Shown: positions 43,832-53,951 of the stretch, piece after piece
Position numbering within the stretch: position 1 is the first letter of the stretch
How the letters are laid out: each line of letters starts with the position of its first letter
From: Priapulus caudatus
Lineage: Eukaryota > Priapulida > Priapulimorpha > Priapulimorphida > Priapulidae
Reading direction: 5' to 3'
DNA: 53,951 nucleotides
NCBI RefSeq assembly: GCF_000485595.1
Contig: NW_014577078.1
Location: 16,388-70,338 of the forward strand
The notes under the pieces: generated by a model
Database searches by the model: none
Told to the model about the DNA's origin: nothing
Seen by the model: the letters and a program-made list of their open reading frames with translations, nothing else
Made by a program: the position numbers and the translations under genes

Positions 43832-44186
43832 CTGAACAAAGTAAAATTATTATTTACTGAAACGTGCACAGACACTTATATTCGCAATACGTCGCCAATT
43901 TACGCAAAATAAGTTAAAATGGTCATTTCTTTTAAAATTATGGCATCATAATTCTACCTAGTAAAAATTAACGTTTACGAACTTTAAATGCATCACTTAA
44001 AGAGTTATTCCTTGTAATACAATGTATATACTTTTTTGTGTGGTTCGTGAAAGTTCGTGAAAAACAAGTTAAAACTGATATTCATATTAAATTCTCACAT
44101 TGAAATTCCGGCATATTCTGGAGATTCATATTATAAAAATAGCTTGATCTAATCATCTTTCAGTCCATGGTCGTTATTTGACTTAC
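43832..44186 (-). other. FBXO4-like short intron
   Basis: 355 bp, AT-rich, GT-AG on the minus strand (donor GTAAGT at 44186, acceptor at 43832). Nothing else recognised. Confidence 0.7.
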
Positions 44187-44423
44187 CGTATTCATTTCGA
44201 TCAGACGCATCAACAACAAATACGAACGCATTTGCACTGCGGGCTACCTCGCCCATAGCCGAAGTTAAATATATGGTGCCATCGCCATCTTGAGCCAGCA
44301 TGCGGTTATTAGCAACGCAGTTTTTTGTTGGGTACTGTTCTCTGACCCTCTCTGTATTCGAATACAGTGTGATGAGGGTGAAGCGACGGGACTTTATCCG
44401 CAAATCGATTCCAGCACCTATAC
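44187..44423 (-). CDS. FBXO4: FBXO4-like, second visible exon
   Basis: 237 bp from a TTGCTATAG acceptor to a G|GTAAGT donor, phase 1 at both ends. The joined product reads G-IGAGIDLRIKSRRFTLITLYS, then the charged RVREQY segment, then ANAFVFVVDASDRNEYG. In FBXO4 this region (IGSG-x-N, ILILYS, later VDGF-I-Y-V-A-N-A) is part of the small GTPase-like fold that recruits substrates such as TRF1 in vertebrates. An alternative acceptor six bases on would drop two residues without changing frame. Confidence 0.82.
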
Positions 44424-44489
44424 CTATAGCAATATTTGAAGACAGGCCAAATTAATCAAATCATGAGAAATATCTATCCATCTGTGTGT

Positions 44490-44495
44490 TCGCGC

Positions 44496-44545
<50 letters not shown>

Positions 44546-44590
44546 CTGTGTGCGTGCCCGTGTGTGCGCGCGTGTATGTTGACGTGCGCG
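44490..44590. repeat. GT microsatellite
   Basis: (GT)n with GCGC/GCGT variants in the FBXO4-like intron. Confidence 0.9.
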
Positions 44591-45440
44591 TGCTTCTTAA
44601 TCTGGATGCGTGTCTGTGTGCATGCGTGGCTCGCCAAATGCTTACACTGCATTTACGATTACACCAGCGTGTAGTACATGGCACGGAGCGCTTCCGAGGT
44701 TAGGCTGAAGAAATTTGAACTCATGGCCTTCGAGTTTTCCATCGCGGAAATCGGATATCCAACAATCACAGAACGTGTCTAGCCAAGCACTAACAATTAT
44801 CATAAAGTAGGTGACACGTAATACTTAACAATAGTACTCATGCGTGTTGATCCCTATATATGACGGCTGCTCATATGCAGGCAGGTAATACGCTACGCAT
44901 TTAAACATAATACAGCCGAGCAGGCGATCACCGCCGAGAATCTCGGCAAGAAGAATTAAACAACTACAAATATCCCAAAACAAATTTGCCTCTAATAGCG
45001 CTCACGCCAGCGGGCAACTAGGAATGCGTAGGAAAACTTGAGAAATCTTACAAACGTATAACACAATGGTCACGGCAACTAATCGAGTACATAAATTATA
45101 ATCTCTTCAATAATTATGCAATAATTCTATGCAATGCAACTTAATAGCTGAATGAATATCTAAATCTAGATAAGTGTGTCACAAATTCACAATCTCAAAA
45201 GGGGCGTAACGATTCTCTTGATGTACGATGATGATTTAATCCTTTATATATTACATCAGGAATCTATCAATATTGATATATAGGAGTATATATACTCAAT
45301 TACTCAATATTGATAGACTCCTGATTACATTGAGTGGGGCCCGACGGGTTATTTCAGCCACCCGTGAGCGCTATACCTTCGTGCGACCGCGCATATATTC
45401 TCACCTGCTTACGTGCATGCGTCTGACTCATCTCACTTTT

Positions 45441-45456
45441 AGCTCTCTCTCTCTCT

Positions 45457-45493
<37 letters not shown>
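45441..45493. repeat. CT microsatellite
   Basis: (CT)n with one GTGT interruption, followed by CACTCTC-rich sequence to 45535. Confidence 0.9.
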
Positions 45494-45494
<1 letters not shown>

Positions 45495-45667
45495 ACTCTC
45501 ACGCATCATATCACTCTCATCACTCTCTCTCATTACTACACGTCCATGACTTCAAGGATCGATTTCAGCCTTAGGTTTCCCACTGATATGACCAACACCT
45601 AATGATCGTATATTCTACTAATAGGAAGCATGATATCACTAGTCTGACAGAAACGATTACTGTGGAA

Positions 45668-45954
45668 CAGGCACGGCGCCAGGCGGAGGCCTGGAAGCTC
45701 GCGCTTCAACATTATTTCCGGATTTAAAAATTCGCAAATTTGCAATGTACATTTTACTGTGTTTCATATTTCATTTTTAAAAAAACTCGCCAGCGTACAG
45801 CATTTTCTATGTAGCATTTCAAAAAAATTCGGGGGAGGCCCCCTGGACCCCCACCTGGGGAGGGGAAACCCCCCTCACACACTCTCCCCCTTTCCAACGC
45901 TTCGCGCCTTCGTGGCTGGGCATCAACATTAGTCAATCCCTGGCGACGGCCCTG
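45668..45954. mobile_element. CAGGGC-ended MITE
   Basis: A 287-bp element. The left end CAGGCACGGCGCCAGG matches the reverse complement of the right end (CAGGGCCGTCGCCAGG) at 13 of 16 positions. GGAA occurs directly on both sides (45664-45667, 45955-45958), a possible short duplication. The interior has a G-rich/C-rich palindromic middle near 45830-45880. Superfamily uncertain. Confidence 0.6.
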
Positions 45955-45959
45955 GGAAA

Positions 45960-47320
45960 CACGGCAGTGGAAAAACAAGCCATTTGCTTTCTGCGACAGC
46001 TCGACTAGCAACGCACTAATATAACACTGGGCGTTCGCGCACTCATTACCGACGCCGTTCATGCAGATCAAATCCCAGACAGAGTGACTGACTACAAACA
46101 GAAAAAGACCGTCTCGTCACGGAGTGGTCTCGTTACGGAGTGCAGCCACCGGCATTTCATGGAGAAGCAGCTGCGAGAAGCAAATTCGGCCAATTAGATG
46201 TAATTACTTGACGTGGTGCGTGATTACGATAGAGTTTGCTACAAATACGAAAATAACACGCTGTTTAGCGCACTGCGCTACGTCCTTCTGTTGCATTTTC
46301 GCATCTCCGTAATCAGAATAAGCCCCGCCTTCTTCGTTGATGGGCATGAATGGGGCGTCATCGACGTGACCAGTTACTGTACCGACTGTATTTCGCCAGC
46401 CTGTTTACTTTTCGTATAATTAATTAAATGCCCGGACGATGCATTTCGCATCGAAGTGGGAAATTTTTGGCATTTTCACTCGCTGTCGGAAGTGAACGAG
46501 TTCGTCATTCATTGAACATTGAAGTTTTTCTTCAAATTAAATAATTCCGAAAATCCCTAACCGCGCTACTCGATTGTTTTAACGAATGAACGTAACTGTG
46601 TGTGTGACGTCTTGCCCGCGCGCTTTATGCTTGGCTTAGCGGGCCTCGAAATGGATATCGAAGGCAGGCACCTCGCAGCACGCGTGTTTGTTTACATATA
46701 GCTTTGTGACGTACGGTGTTCGGGAGTTCTGCGATGATAACCTCGTAATTTCTCAGCATTTCTTAAGGTGCATGGAACATTTTACCAATTTAATGGTGTC
46801 AGTTAGTCACGGATATGTCACAGTAAGTACTAACCGTATATGTTTCACATACGTTCACCTATTTTGCAAACAGGCGGTCGAACATTGTAAAAAAATTGTA
46901 GTAAATATGTTTATTTTTATTGACACGTTCCAAGATGCCTGTGCTTTCAAGCAGTCTTGTTACGTCATTGGCAGCAGTGCGCTCAAGAGGCACACAAATC
47001 AAACACATACTTCATCTACTGTTATTGTTGATGCCTGAATGCGTGATTTATTCAGGGAGCGAACTGTAAGAAGGAGAAAGAGACATTTTTCCTTTGTGGT
47101 TTCCGAACCACAATTCTACTTGACTATTTTCATGGGCGCATTTCATGATTGAAGCTCTGCATATATGGACCCCCGCAACAAGCCCTTTGACGGACTAGTC
47201 AAGAAATTCAAAGGTCTGCTATATTTGCTCTTATTGTAGTCTGTCGATAGTTTGTCTAATTTAGAACAGTCTTTATAGTTTATCTTCTAAAACTACAGAC
47301 CCCCAAAAATTCGCATGACG
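45960..47320. other. Intronic stretch, no gene recognised
   Basis: A few open frames of 60-116 codons on the plus strand, none with a recognisable domain or repeat structure. Base composition is ordinary. Confidence 0.4.
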
Positions 47321-47329
47321 TGGCTGTGG

Positions 47330-47604
47330 AGACGGGCGCCGGCTGCGAATTTTTTTTTCGCACGAGAGTTCCGGACCCCAGCCATCAGCGGCAACTCATA
47401 CCTCGAAGCAAGCAATGCAAAATTTATACAACCTAACCCTGCCAACGCCTGAAACGCTAACACCTGAGACGAACCGTAAAAACACTGAACCTATAATACA
47501 ACCAGGTCCGTCGTTATATAATCGCAGCCATACTATTACAAATACACTATCTGTGGTGGGGTCCGGAACTGCTCCGTGGGAAAAACATTTCGCCGCCGGG
47601 CTTC
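47330..47604. repeat. Inverted repeat around TGGGGTCCGGAACT
   Basis: 47330-47381 (ending GAGAGTTCCGGACCCCA) is an imperfect reverse complement of 47560-47604 (TGGGGTCCGGAACT and onward). The loop is about 180 bp. A small fold-back or MITE remnant. Confidence 0.5.
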
Positions 47605-47952
47605 GAATTTGGCGGGGCACATCCTCGCACTGCGGCGCGCTTCATACTTGAAGCATCCCCGCGGTCGCGTGCGCATCTCCGCCGGAACTGCGCGTCTCAA
47701 TCCGCGCGCAAGCGGCTCAGGATCAATCATCAAAGCTGTGCCCTGCACGCAATCTTGTAATGCATGTTCTCTGGATGCTCCCGTATGCAGATATGTAGAA
47801 TGCCTTCGACATTCGATTGGGAGTGTGCGGTGTAATGACTACAATGCTAATCTCTAATTATATACTATATATGAATATATATATTAGAGAGAGAGATATA
47901 TAAATATCAGGGAGTTAATTAATTGGCCACCAAACTTTTGTCATTATTAACT

Positions 47953-47963
47953 CCTGCAATAGC

Positions 47964-48005
<42 letters not shown>
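47953..48005. repeat. TA microsatellite
   Basis: (TA)n of about 50 bp. A GAGAGA tract lies slightly to its left at 47884-47898. Confidence 0.9.
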
Positions 48006-48008
<3 letters not shown>

Positions 48009-48436
48009 TATTAATATAGTGCGTGCGTGCCTGCGCATTAGTATTAGTATATCATAGACTAACATATCATGACAGGACACGCAAGATACAATCAGTACTT
48101 AAAGAGAGCAGGCAACAGTAGCCTTGGGCCGCATTATTTACCGCCGCATTATTTCGTCTGCGGAAAAGGTTTGCGTTGATGTTTTTGCGGTAATGTTCGG
48201 CACTAGAGTACTTTCTCATCATTTTTAATTGAATTCTGTTCGACGATTCAGGCCGGCTCCCACAAGGTCAACCTATCCAGGAGGAAAACGAAACGTAATA
48301 AATCAAGCTAATATAGGTATTGTAAGGTAAATAGCGCTGGCGTGCCTCAATAAACTGGACACATTGTTACATGGTTGTCCAGATGCTAGCTGCACGCCAT
48401 TGTTATTATACTTAATGAGATAGACGCCGTCGCTTA

Positions 48437-48760
48437 CGGTCCGGATACACTAGGCGATTTTATCGGGCGACTCAGTCGAGCGGCTCAATCGCCGGTGAAA
48501 ATCGCCTAATGTGTCCAGTCAGTCGCCGCCGATTTAGTCGCCGCCGATTTAGTCGCCCGATTTAGTTGCCCGATTCAATCGCATCGATCAAAACGTTTTG
48601 TTATTATCGGGCGATTATTTCAGTCGCGCAACTAAATCGCGTGATGTGTCCACTCGACTCGCGCGATAGAATCGGCCGATATTATCGGGCGATAAACTCG
48701 CCCGGGGCGATAAAGTCGCCCGATTAGATCGCATTAAAATCGCCTAGTGTGTCCGTGCCT
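48437..48760. mobile_element. PIF/Harbinger-like MITE with TTA duplication
   Basis: 324 bp. The terminal repeats CGGTCCGGATACACTAGGCG and AGGCACGGACACACTAGGCG line up base for base, and TTA flanks both ends (48434-48436, 48761-48763). The interior consists almost only of TCGCCCGATT/AATCGGGCGA words in both orientations, so it can form many alternative stems. Confidence 0.8.
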
Positions 48761-48763
48761 TTA

Positions 48764-49849
48764 ATTGATAGGTATTAATATTGTCGTGTATCAGATCTAT
48801 AGGCGCCTAGCTGTCACGCAATGTTGGTGCACGCTATTGAGATAGTTAACTGGTCCTCGTGGGTACAGCCGGTGTATACTGTATACTAATTGTTGTCTGA
48901 ATATAGAAACCTATGAATATATGAAATATAATAAAAATAATAATATAAATTAAATAAATAATGAATATATACCTAGCACCTATATAAAATATAGAAGGAT
49001 GCCTACGAGTGAGCAGGGCCATAGCTATCTGAACTTTCCGAGCGTATGCAATTACGCGCACGCCTTTATACGCATCTTTCTGTTTTGATGTTTTATGTGG
49101 AAAGTTCTATTGAGAAAAATAGTTTTAAACGTTTAATCATCGCTGTCGCGGCCCTTCAGCACTGATTAGTATGGCTTTTAATTAGTGCTAGAGCTTCTGC
49201 GCTTCGCGCTTCGCGCTAGAGCTCTAGGGCTCGCGAACCCACCCCTTGTGCATGCTTGGCGTGCGCACCGGCGCTATCACAAAATCCGTAACCCCTAAAA
49301 TGAAATTCTAGCTACACGGTTGCGCCCCCTATATCTCAAAATCCTGGACCTGCCACTTAAAATAGACGTTCACTCCTGCCCTTTCTATGGATAGATATAA
49401 AGTCTATGTTATAGGAGGCAATGATCAAACTGTCGATGATTCAGCTGACCATGCAATTAGTACTGACCATATAGAATTAACCGACACACCAAAATTTGTA
49501 AACATCGCCGAGTAAGTTTGAATATTTTGATCAACATATCAGAAGGAATTTTAATTATTTATACTACCTAATGTTAACAGATAATTACAGTACTATTTAT
49601 AGTATGTGCTGCATGGAAACGCTGGTTGTGGTCGATTTCGTATCGGCTTCTACTATATTTTAAACTGATTTACAACAATAACCGTACGGCGCGCAGCGTG
49701 AATGCTATGGCCCAAAGCTCAGTGCAGATATTCCCAAAACTACGATTAGGCCACGCCTCCTTTTAAATCGAATTGTGTCTCGTTGATTTAACTTTTTGAT
49801 CAAATACCTCAAGATAAGTAATAATATAGTGAAATGTTTTTGTTTAGTG
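48764..49849. other. AT-rich intronic stretch
   Basis: No exon recognised. Around 49195-49230 lies a short GCTTCGCGCTTCGCGCTAGAGCT repeat-like run. Confidence 0.4.
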
Positions 49850-49870
49850 TTAGGGTTAGGGTTAGGGTTA
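49850..49870. repeat. Interstitial telomere-like tract
   Basis: Three and a half uninterrupted TTAGGG units, then ordinary AT-rich sequence. TTAGGG is the common animal telomere repeat. Confidence 0.8.
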
Positions 49871-50289
49871 TTTAATTTTATGTTATTTAAAAATATACAT
49901 AATATATAGTTGGGTTCGCACAGGCATTAAACATTCGATTCACACACAAAACTGAAATATACACCTCATCATACCTAGCGTTACGGATGCTCACGAATAT
50001 TCGCACGTCGGCGTCAGCCGAGTATGATCAAAAGCGAGCCGTAGGGGGCGTAGTTATGGGAGCGAGCTCGTTAGGACGAGTAGAGTATAGTCGTAATTAG
50101 AATAGTTAGGGCATCCGTGCTCTTCTCTTTCAAACCCAATTGGCTGGGATGAACAGTATACAGACTCGGACGCTTAACTGAGCTGCCAATGTATAGCGCG
50201 TGCAGCGGGCATATGGCAACACGTAATGTCAGAATCGGTAGGTATATACGCCTGTCAGTATAAGTCACATTAGCGTAGCGTTACGTTAA

Positions 50290-50763
50290 TACGCGGCGCA
50301 CACTGTGAGATTCGTGTTGATCACAGAGCGTGAGTTTCGTGCTCAGCAGGAATCTCACACCCCCGCACACGGTGAGATTCGTGTTGATCACAGGGCGTGA
50401 GTTTCGTGCTCAGCAGGTATCTCACACCCCCGCACACAGTGAGCACCATGCTGAACACGGATCTTACGAGCAGGTGCCACTGTAGGTCATGTGACTGATC
50501 AAAATGGCGAAACCAATCAAAATGCGCCGCCACTGGGTGAGAACCAATCAAAATGCGCCGCCACTGAGTGAGTGTGAGCAGGATTCTCACATGCCCCGCA
50601 CGCGCTTTTGACGAGTTTTTAGCGAGACCAAAATTATCAAACACGACAGATATTTTCCTCATCGCCTCGCGAGACCAAAACCTCACATAAATCGACCGCG
50701 CACACGGTGAGATTCTTCCGCTTCGTGCTCAGCACGAATCTATCTCACCGTGTGCGCCGGGCA
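50290..50763. mobile_element. PIF/Harbinger-like MITE with TAA duplication
   Basis: 474 bp. The left end TACGCGGCGCACACTGTGAG and right end TGCCCGGCGCACACGGTGAG (reverse complement) align, with TAA on both sides (50287-50289, 50764-50766). The left part is a tandem duplication of a unit of about 70 bp (about 50297-50367 and 50368-50436) containing GATTCGTGTTGATCACAG and TTTCGTGCTCAGCAGG. ATCAAAATGCGCCGCCACTG is also doubled. Confidence 0.8.
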
Positions 50764-50789
50764 TAAGCTACGTAATTAAATATGTTACG

Positions 50790-51520
50790 TTGTGTTGGGT
50801 TTTTTAGATTCTGTTGCATTTCGTTGCGTTACGCTGCGTTTCATTGCATTGCATTACATTCGTTACATTGCATTGCGTTTCGTTGGGCTGTGATGTGTTG
50901 CGTTGTGATGTGTTTATGTTGTGTTATGTTGTGATGTGCTTATAGTTGTGTTGTATTGTGTGTTGTTATCAGGTGTGAAGAATAATAGATCTATTATTAT
51001 TCATTCCTGATTTTATGTTGTATCGTGTTGTATTGTGTTGAGTCGGGTGCGTTGCATTGCGTTGCATTGCGTTGCGTTCCGTTGAATTGAGTGGAATTAT
51101 GCTGCATTGCAGTTGTTACGTTGCATTGCGGTGCGTGTGTGTTGTGCTGTGTTGTACTGTGTTGTTTTGTGTTATAACTTATATTATATTATGTTTTTAT
51201 ATTGTACTTTGTTATGTTAGGTTAGATTATGATAATAATGATAATACATTATGTTATATTATGATATGATAATATGTTATGTTATGTTCTGTTATGTTAT
51301 GTTGTGTTGTGTTGTGTTGTGCTGTGTTGTGTTGTGTTGTGTTGTGTTATGTTGTGTTGTGTCGTGTCGTGTCGTGTCGTGTCGTGTCGTGTCGTGTCGT
51401 GTCGTGTCGTGTCGTGTCGTGTCGTGTCGTGTCGTGTTGCGTTTTTGGTGTGTTGTGTTGTGTCGTGCCGTGCCGTGTCATGTCATGTCATGTCATGTCA
51501 TGTCATTTTATGTTATGTTC
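50790..51520. repeat. Pentamer-based satellite in homogeneous blocks
   Basis: About 730 bp of GTTGC/GTTGT-like five-base words. From about 51275 they become strict arrays: TGTTG, then TGTCG (about 51360-51434), then TGTCA (about 51475-51505). Long Cys/Val/Leu frames here are artefacts. Confidence 0.9.
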
Positions 51521-51860
51521 TTTGCTGTTTGGCTACAATGCATTATGTTACATTGCCGTGAACTTCCGTTAAATCTTACAAAAAAATCTTGCCCTTCTAT
51601 TCACTGATTTCATGATGCTGTACTTAATGCAGTAGTAAATCTTATTTCCAGCTTTCTGTTTAAAAAATTTGTATGCCATATTTTGACCGCCAGAAGACTC
51701 TATTCAACGCCCTGTACTCCAAGAGGGTATAATATATCCGAGATTATCATCATCTTAGTTGGATATACCTCAATCAATTTGGCAAACCCTGAATAATTCT
51801 TAATTATTGAAAAATCGTAGGTACTTTGCGTGAAAAGAATAAAAATATGTAAGTACTCAC

Positions 51861-52084
51861 CTCCAGATCTTCCAGGTACGAGTCCGGTGATTTGAAACAA
51901 ACTTGTATCATAAAGCATTTTCCCCAGGACGCATTTTGTTGCGCTACTTTCTAGGCCTGGTCCAAACATGACAACTTTAGGCGGTCGCCAGGATATTAGA
52001 GTCTTGATAATGGTGCTGATCTGGCGTATAACAGGATAATACTCGAGATTTTTGTGCTGGAACTGTTGACTGCATGTCTGGTAT
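51861..52084 (-). CDS. FBXO4: FBXO4-like, first visible exon
   Basis: 224 bp from a TTGACTTCACGCAG acceptor to a GGAG|GTGAGT donor. It enters with one base of a split codon and leaves in phase 1. It encodes YQTCSQQFQHKNLEYYPVIR, a helix, then WRPPKVVMFGPGLESS and LYDTSLFQITGLVPGRSGG. The P-x-x-x-MFGPGLE signature opens the GTPase-like substrate domain of FBXO4, the substrate adaptor of an SCF (SKP1-CUL1-F-box) ubiquitin ligase. The F-box itself, which binds SKP1, is not in the window and should lie to the right of 53951 or in an exon I could not see. Confidence 0.82.
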
Positions 52085-52435
52085 CTGCGTGAAGTCAAAT
52101 GTGACATTTAGATATTAGTCTCTATTGAATTATGTCTATTTAACAGATCGGGTTTTGATAAAGTAGAACTACTATTACCGTAGCTTACTAGTACCCTACA
52201 ATAAGTAACCAACTAAAAAAAACAATAGGACGGAAATAATTAATATAAACTTAATTATTAGCCTTGGATATGTAAATAACGATACGGGTAAAGGGTGAGG
52301 TCGTAAAATCGAGGTGGATTATTCGAAGCCTACATAGTCCATAATTTACCAGTATATTGCACCAATAAACCTCAGCCATTACAACCCCGTTATATAGACC
52401 CTGAGGCTTACCTTAATAGAATTTGACTCTAGCTC

Positions 52436-52508
52436 GTACGACGGAGCGTACGACAGTGAATTAACGTGTGTGTACGACGGAGCGTACGACGGAGCGGTAC
52501 GACGGAAC
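52436..52508. repeat. TACGACGGAGCG minisatellite
   Basis: Five near-identical copies of about 12 bp, with one diverged block in the middle. Confidence 0.85.
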
Positions 52509-52689
52509 GTCAACGTAACCAAAATATTGAGGAAGTTTTAGGGTGAACGCAACACGCAATCTTTTATGCTGAATGACCATCTGAGTATCTAAGTATCAAA
52601 GTATCTAAGCTACATGGAAGTTTTGCTCCCAAAACAATACGGATCGAATCACCCTAATCTCATCTAATCATACACAGGATTCAATAACG

Positions 52690-52790
52690 TTAATTGTCGC
52701 AGTGGCTAAATATTGTATTTATGCGTATTAATTATGCACAAATAAATTTCTATGAATCTTGAATCTTGAATCTTGAATCTTAAATAGTTT
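52690..52790 (+). mobile_element. Possible non-LTR retrotransposon 3' tail
   Basis: TTGTATTTATGCGTATTAAT and CAAATAAATTTC are followed by four tandem TGAATCT heptamers. Several CR1/RTE-type LINEs end with such an AATAAA plus short tandem tail. Only the tail is visible, so this is tentative. Confidence 0.35.
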
Positions 52791-53457
52791 ATCAAAATTC
52801 CAGAAAATTTTGCAAACGAGTAATCTTACCACGTATTCTTCCTCAAAGTCTACAAATAATTTTTCTTACATACAAAGACAACATCTACAATTCGATCGTT
52901 TTATTTATTTTCTCTTGCAATCAAAGCATCAGATCATGCCGACTTACAACAAGCATGAGTAAATTATTAAATATAATTACCTAATTGCTAAATAAATACA
53001 TTAATGTTACTGCAAATAAAAAAATGACAAAACCAAAATGCAACGAGGCCCAAGAATAATTCCGTAGTTTGCATGCGTCTAGCTAAACTTGACCGATAAA
53101 CAGCTTTCACCCCAGCGCGAACGACCTCGCGACCCACCCTCGTCACTCGTTCTCCACGTCCTCCATTGTTCCCATCCCCACATATGTGGGGGTGAGGGTG
53201 CGCATCGTAATATATCAAGTACCGCCCTCTTGCGACTCTGCGCTGTTTTGAACGTGTTTGGTAGGCCATATGGCTCGTGAGTGGCAACGCGAAGTACGGA
53301 ACAGTATGGAAACGCGGTAGGGGGCGAGCGTAAGTCAGAGTCGCGCTGTCGTTAAACCTCGAGTGTTCAATTACATTTGTGTTTCTCGCTCACTTCAAAC
53401 AATGCGCCGCGGTAACGTAGTAATAGCGGGGAGGCATATGTGAGCATCGGTGGATAG

Positions 53458-53458
<1 letters not shown>

Positions 53459-53494
<36 letters not shown>

Positions 53495-53686
53495 TGGGGC
53501 TGGTGTGACGTGTGTGTGGTGGGTGTGATTGTGGTGTGTGTTTGTGATTGTTCTGTATATGTATTCGTGTGTGTGAGTGAGTGTGTTTATGCGTTGTCGT
53601 GCTGCGCGCGGGCGTGTGTGTCTGTGCGTGCGTATTTTCTGTGGTGTATCTGTTTGCTTGTTGTGGTGTGTGTGTGTGTGTGTGTG

Positions 53687-53721
<35 letters not shown>

Positions 53722-53951
53722 TGTGATGTGTGTTCAGTATGATTCGGTGTGTGAGTGAGTGTGCCTATGCGTGTGTGTGCGCGCGCGTGTGTCTGTGCGT
53801 GCATGCGTATTTTATGGTGTATCTCTTGCTTGTGTGTGTGTGTGTGTGTGTGGTGGTGTTGCGTGCGTGCGTCGTGTGTGTGTGTGAGAGAGAAGTGTGC
53901 GTAGAAAGTCTGTGTAGTTAGTGTGTATAGCTGTGTGGGTGGTGTGTGTCT
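53459..53951. repeat. GT microsatellite with a higher-order unit
   Basis: Mostly (GT)n. A unit of about 180 bp containing GTGAGTGAGTGTG, then TATGCGT, then TCTGTGCGTGCGTATTTT and GGTGTATCT occurs at about 53572-53650 and again at about 53750-53826. It runs off the window edge. Confidence 0.85.

Larger units (their letters stand above)
44424..51860 (-). other. FBXO4-like large intron (about 7.4 kb)
   Basis: Lies between two phase-1 junctions. It holds MITEs at 45668, 48437 and 50290, several microsatellites and an interstitial telomere tract. No other exon was recognised in it; the open frames at 46688-47038 and 46213-46419 (plus strand) have no known domain. Confidence 0.6.
52085..53440. other. 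Upstream FBXO4-like intron or 5' region
   Basis: No F-box exon recognised. Contains a TACGACGGAGCG minisatellite (about 52436-52508) and a LINE-like tail (about 52690-52790). From 53095 to 53350 the sequence is richer in CG. A minus-strand frame at 52988-53287 is open for 99 codons but matches nothing I know. Confidence 0.4.

Noticed and set aside
44187-44423. Cadherin-like repeat
   Set aside because: The FVFVVDASD segment looks cadherin-like at first, but the flanking exons and the IGAGID and LITLYS blocks fit FBXO4 far better.
46688-47038. 116-codon plus-strand gene
   Set aside because: No recognisable domain, atypical residue composition and no splice context; it is likely chance within the FBXO4-like intron.

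Overview
The window is a repeat-rich stretch of an animal nuclear genome, most likely a marine or other non-model invertebrate. Three things point there: spliced exons of two genes with GT-AG introns, several Ty3/gypsy LTR retrotransposons, and many short inverted-repeat DNA transposons. A TTAGGG-type interstitial telomere tract also fits. There is no bacterial gene organisation. The species cannot be named from the sequence. A 25-base N gap at 22985-23009 shows that this is a scaffold join, and the sequence on both sides of the gap is full of small indels.

Two host genes, both on the minus strand, can be read through their splice sites. (1) An F-box only protein 4 (FBXO4)-like gene has exons at 51861-52084, 44187-44423 and 43656-43831 and a probable last exon at 43150-43225; its F-box exon lies beyond the right edge. 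(2) About 2.2 kb downstream starts a membrane receptor with a NIT (nitrate/nitrite-sensing-type) domain. Its exon 1 (40688-40981) has the N-terminus and one membrane helix. Exons 2-4 (18966-19097, 18411-18518, 16159-16348) encode the start and core of the NIT domain. Phases agree at every junction. Its output domain lies outside the window; in animals this is often a guanylate cyclase.

The 21.6-kb first intron and the region beyond exon 4 are filled with retroelements, all on the plus strand and so antisense to the host gene. Element B1 (5369-15954) has a 4-bp target duplication, a 1-kb 3' LTR and a damaged 5' LTR. A second gypsy element, A (LTR 5934-6127, tRNA-Leu-type primer site), sits inside that 5' LTR. 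A deletion fuses A's integrase to B1's gag near 9944. B2 (23010-30487) is another, much noisier copy of the B family, next to the gap. Element C (gag at 32175 to a 3' LTR near 36245) is a third gypsy lineage. Its gag is preceded by a relic of another element's protease-to-RT linker, and this composite is present twice (20778-22984 and 30700-32840).

DNA transposons: a 759-bp fold-back element with a 9-bp target duplication (39120-39878, Mutator/FB-like), three PIF/Harbinger-like MITEs with TAA/TTA duplications (39896-40637, 48437-48760, 50290-50763), CAGGGG- and CAGGGC-ended hAT-like MITEs, and several other terminal-inverted-repeat elements near the left end. Microsatellites and minisatellites are frequent. 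I found no tRNA, rRNA, CRISPR array or prokaryote-type system, and no clear sign of a wholly new biological system. The most useful results are the two split host genes, the nested and chimeric retroelements, and the fold-back element.
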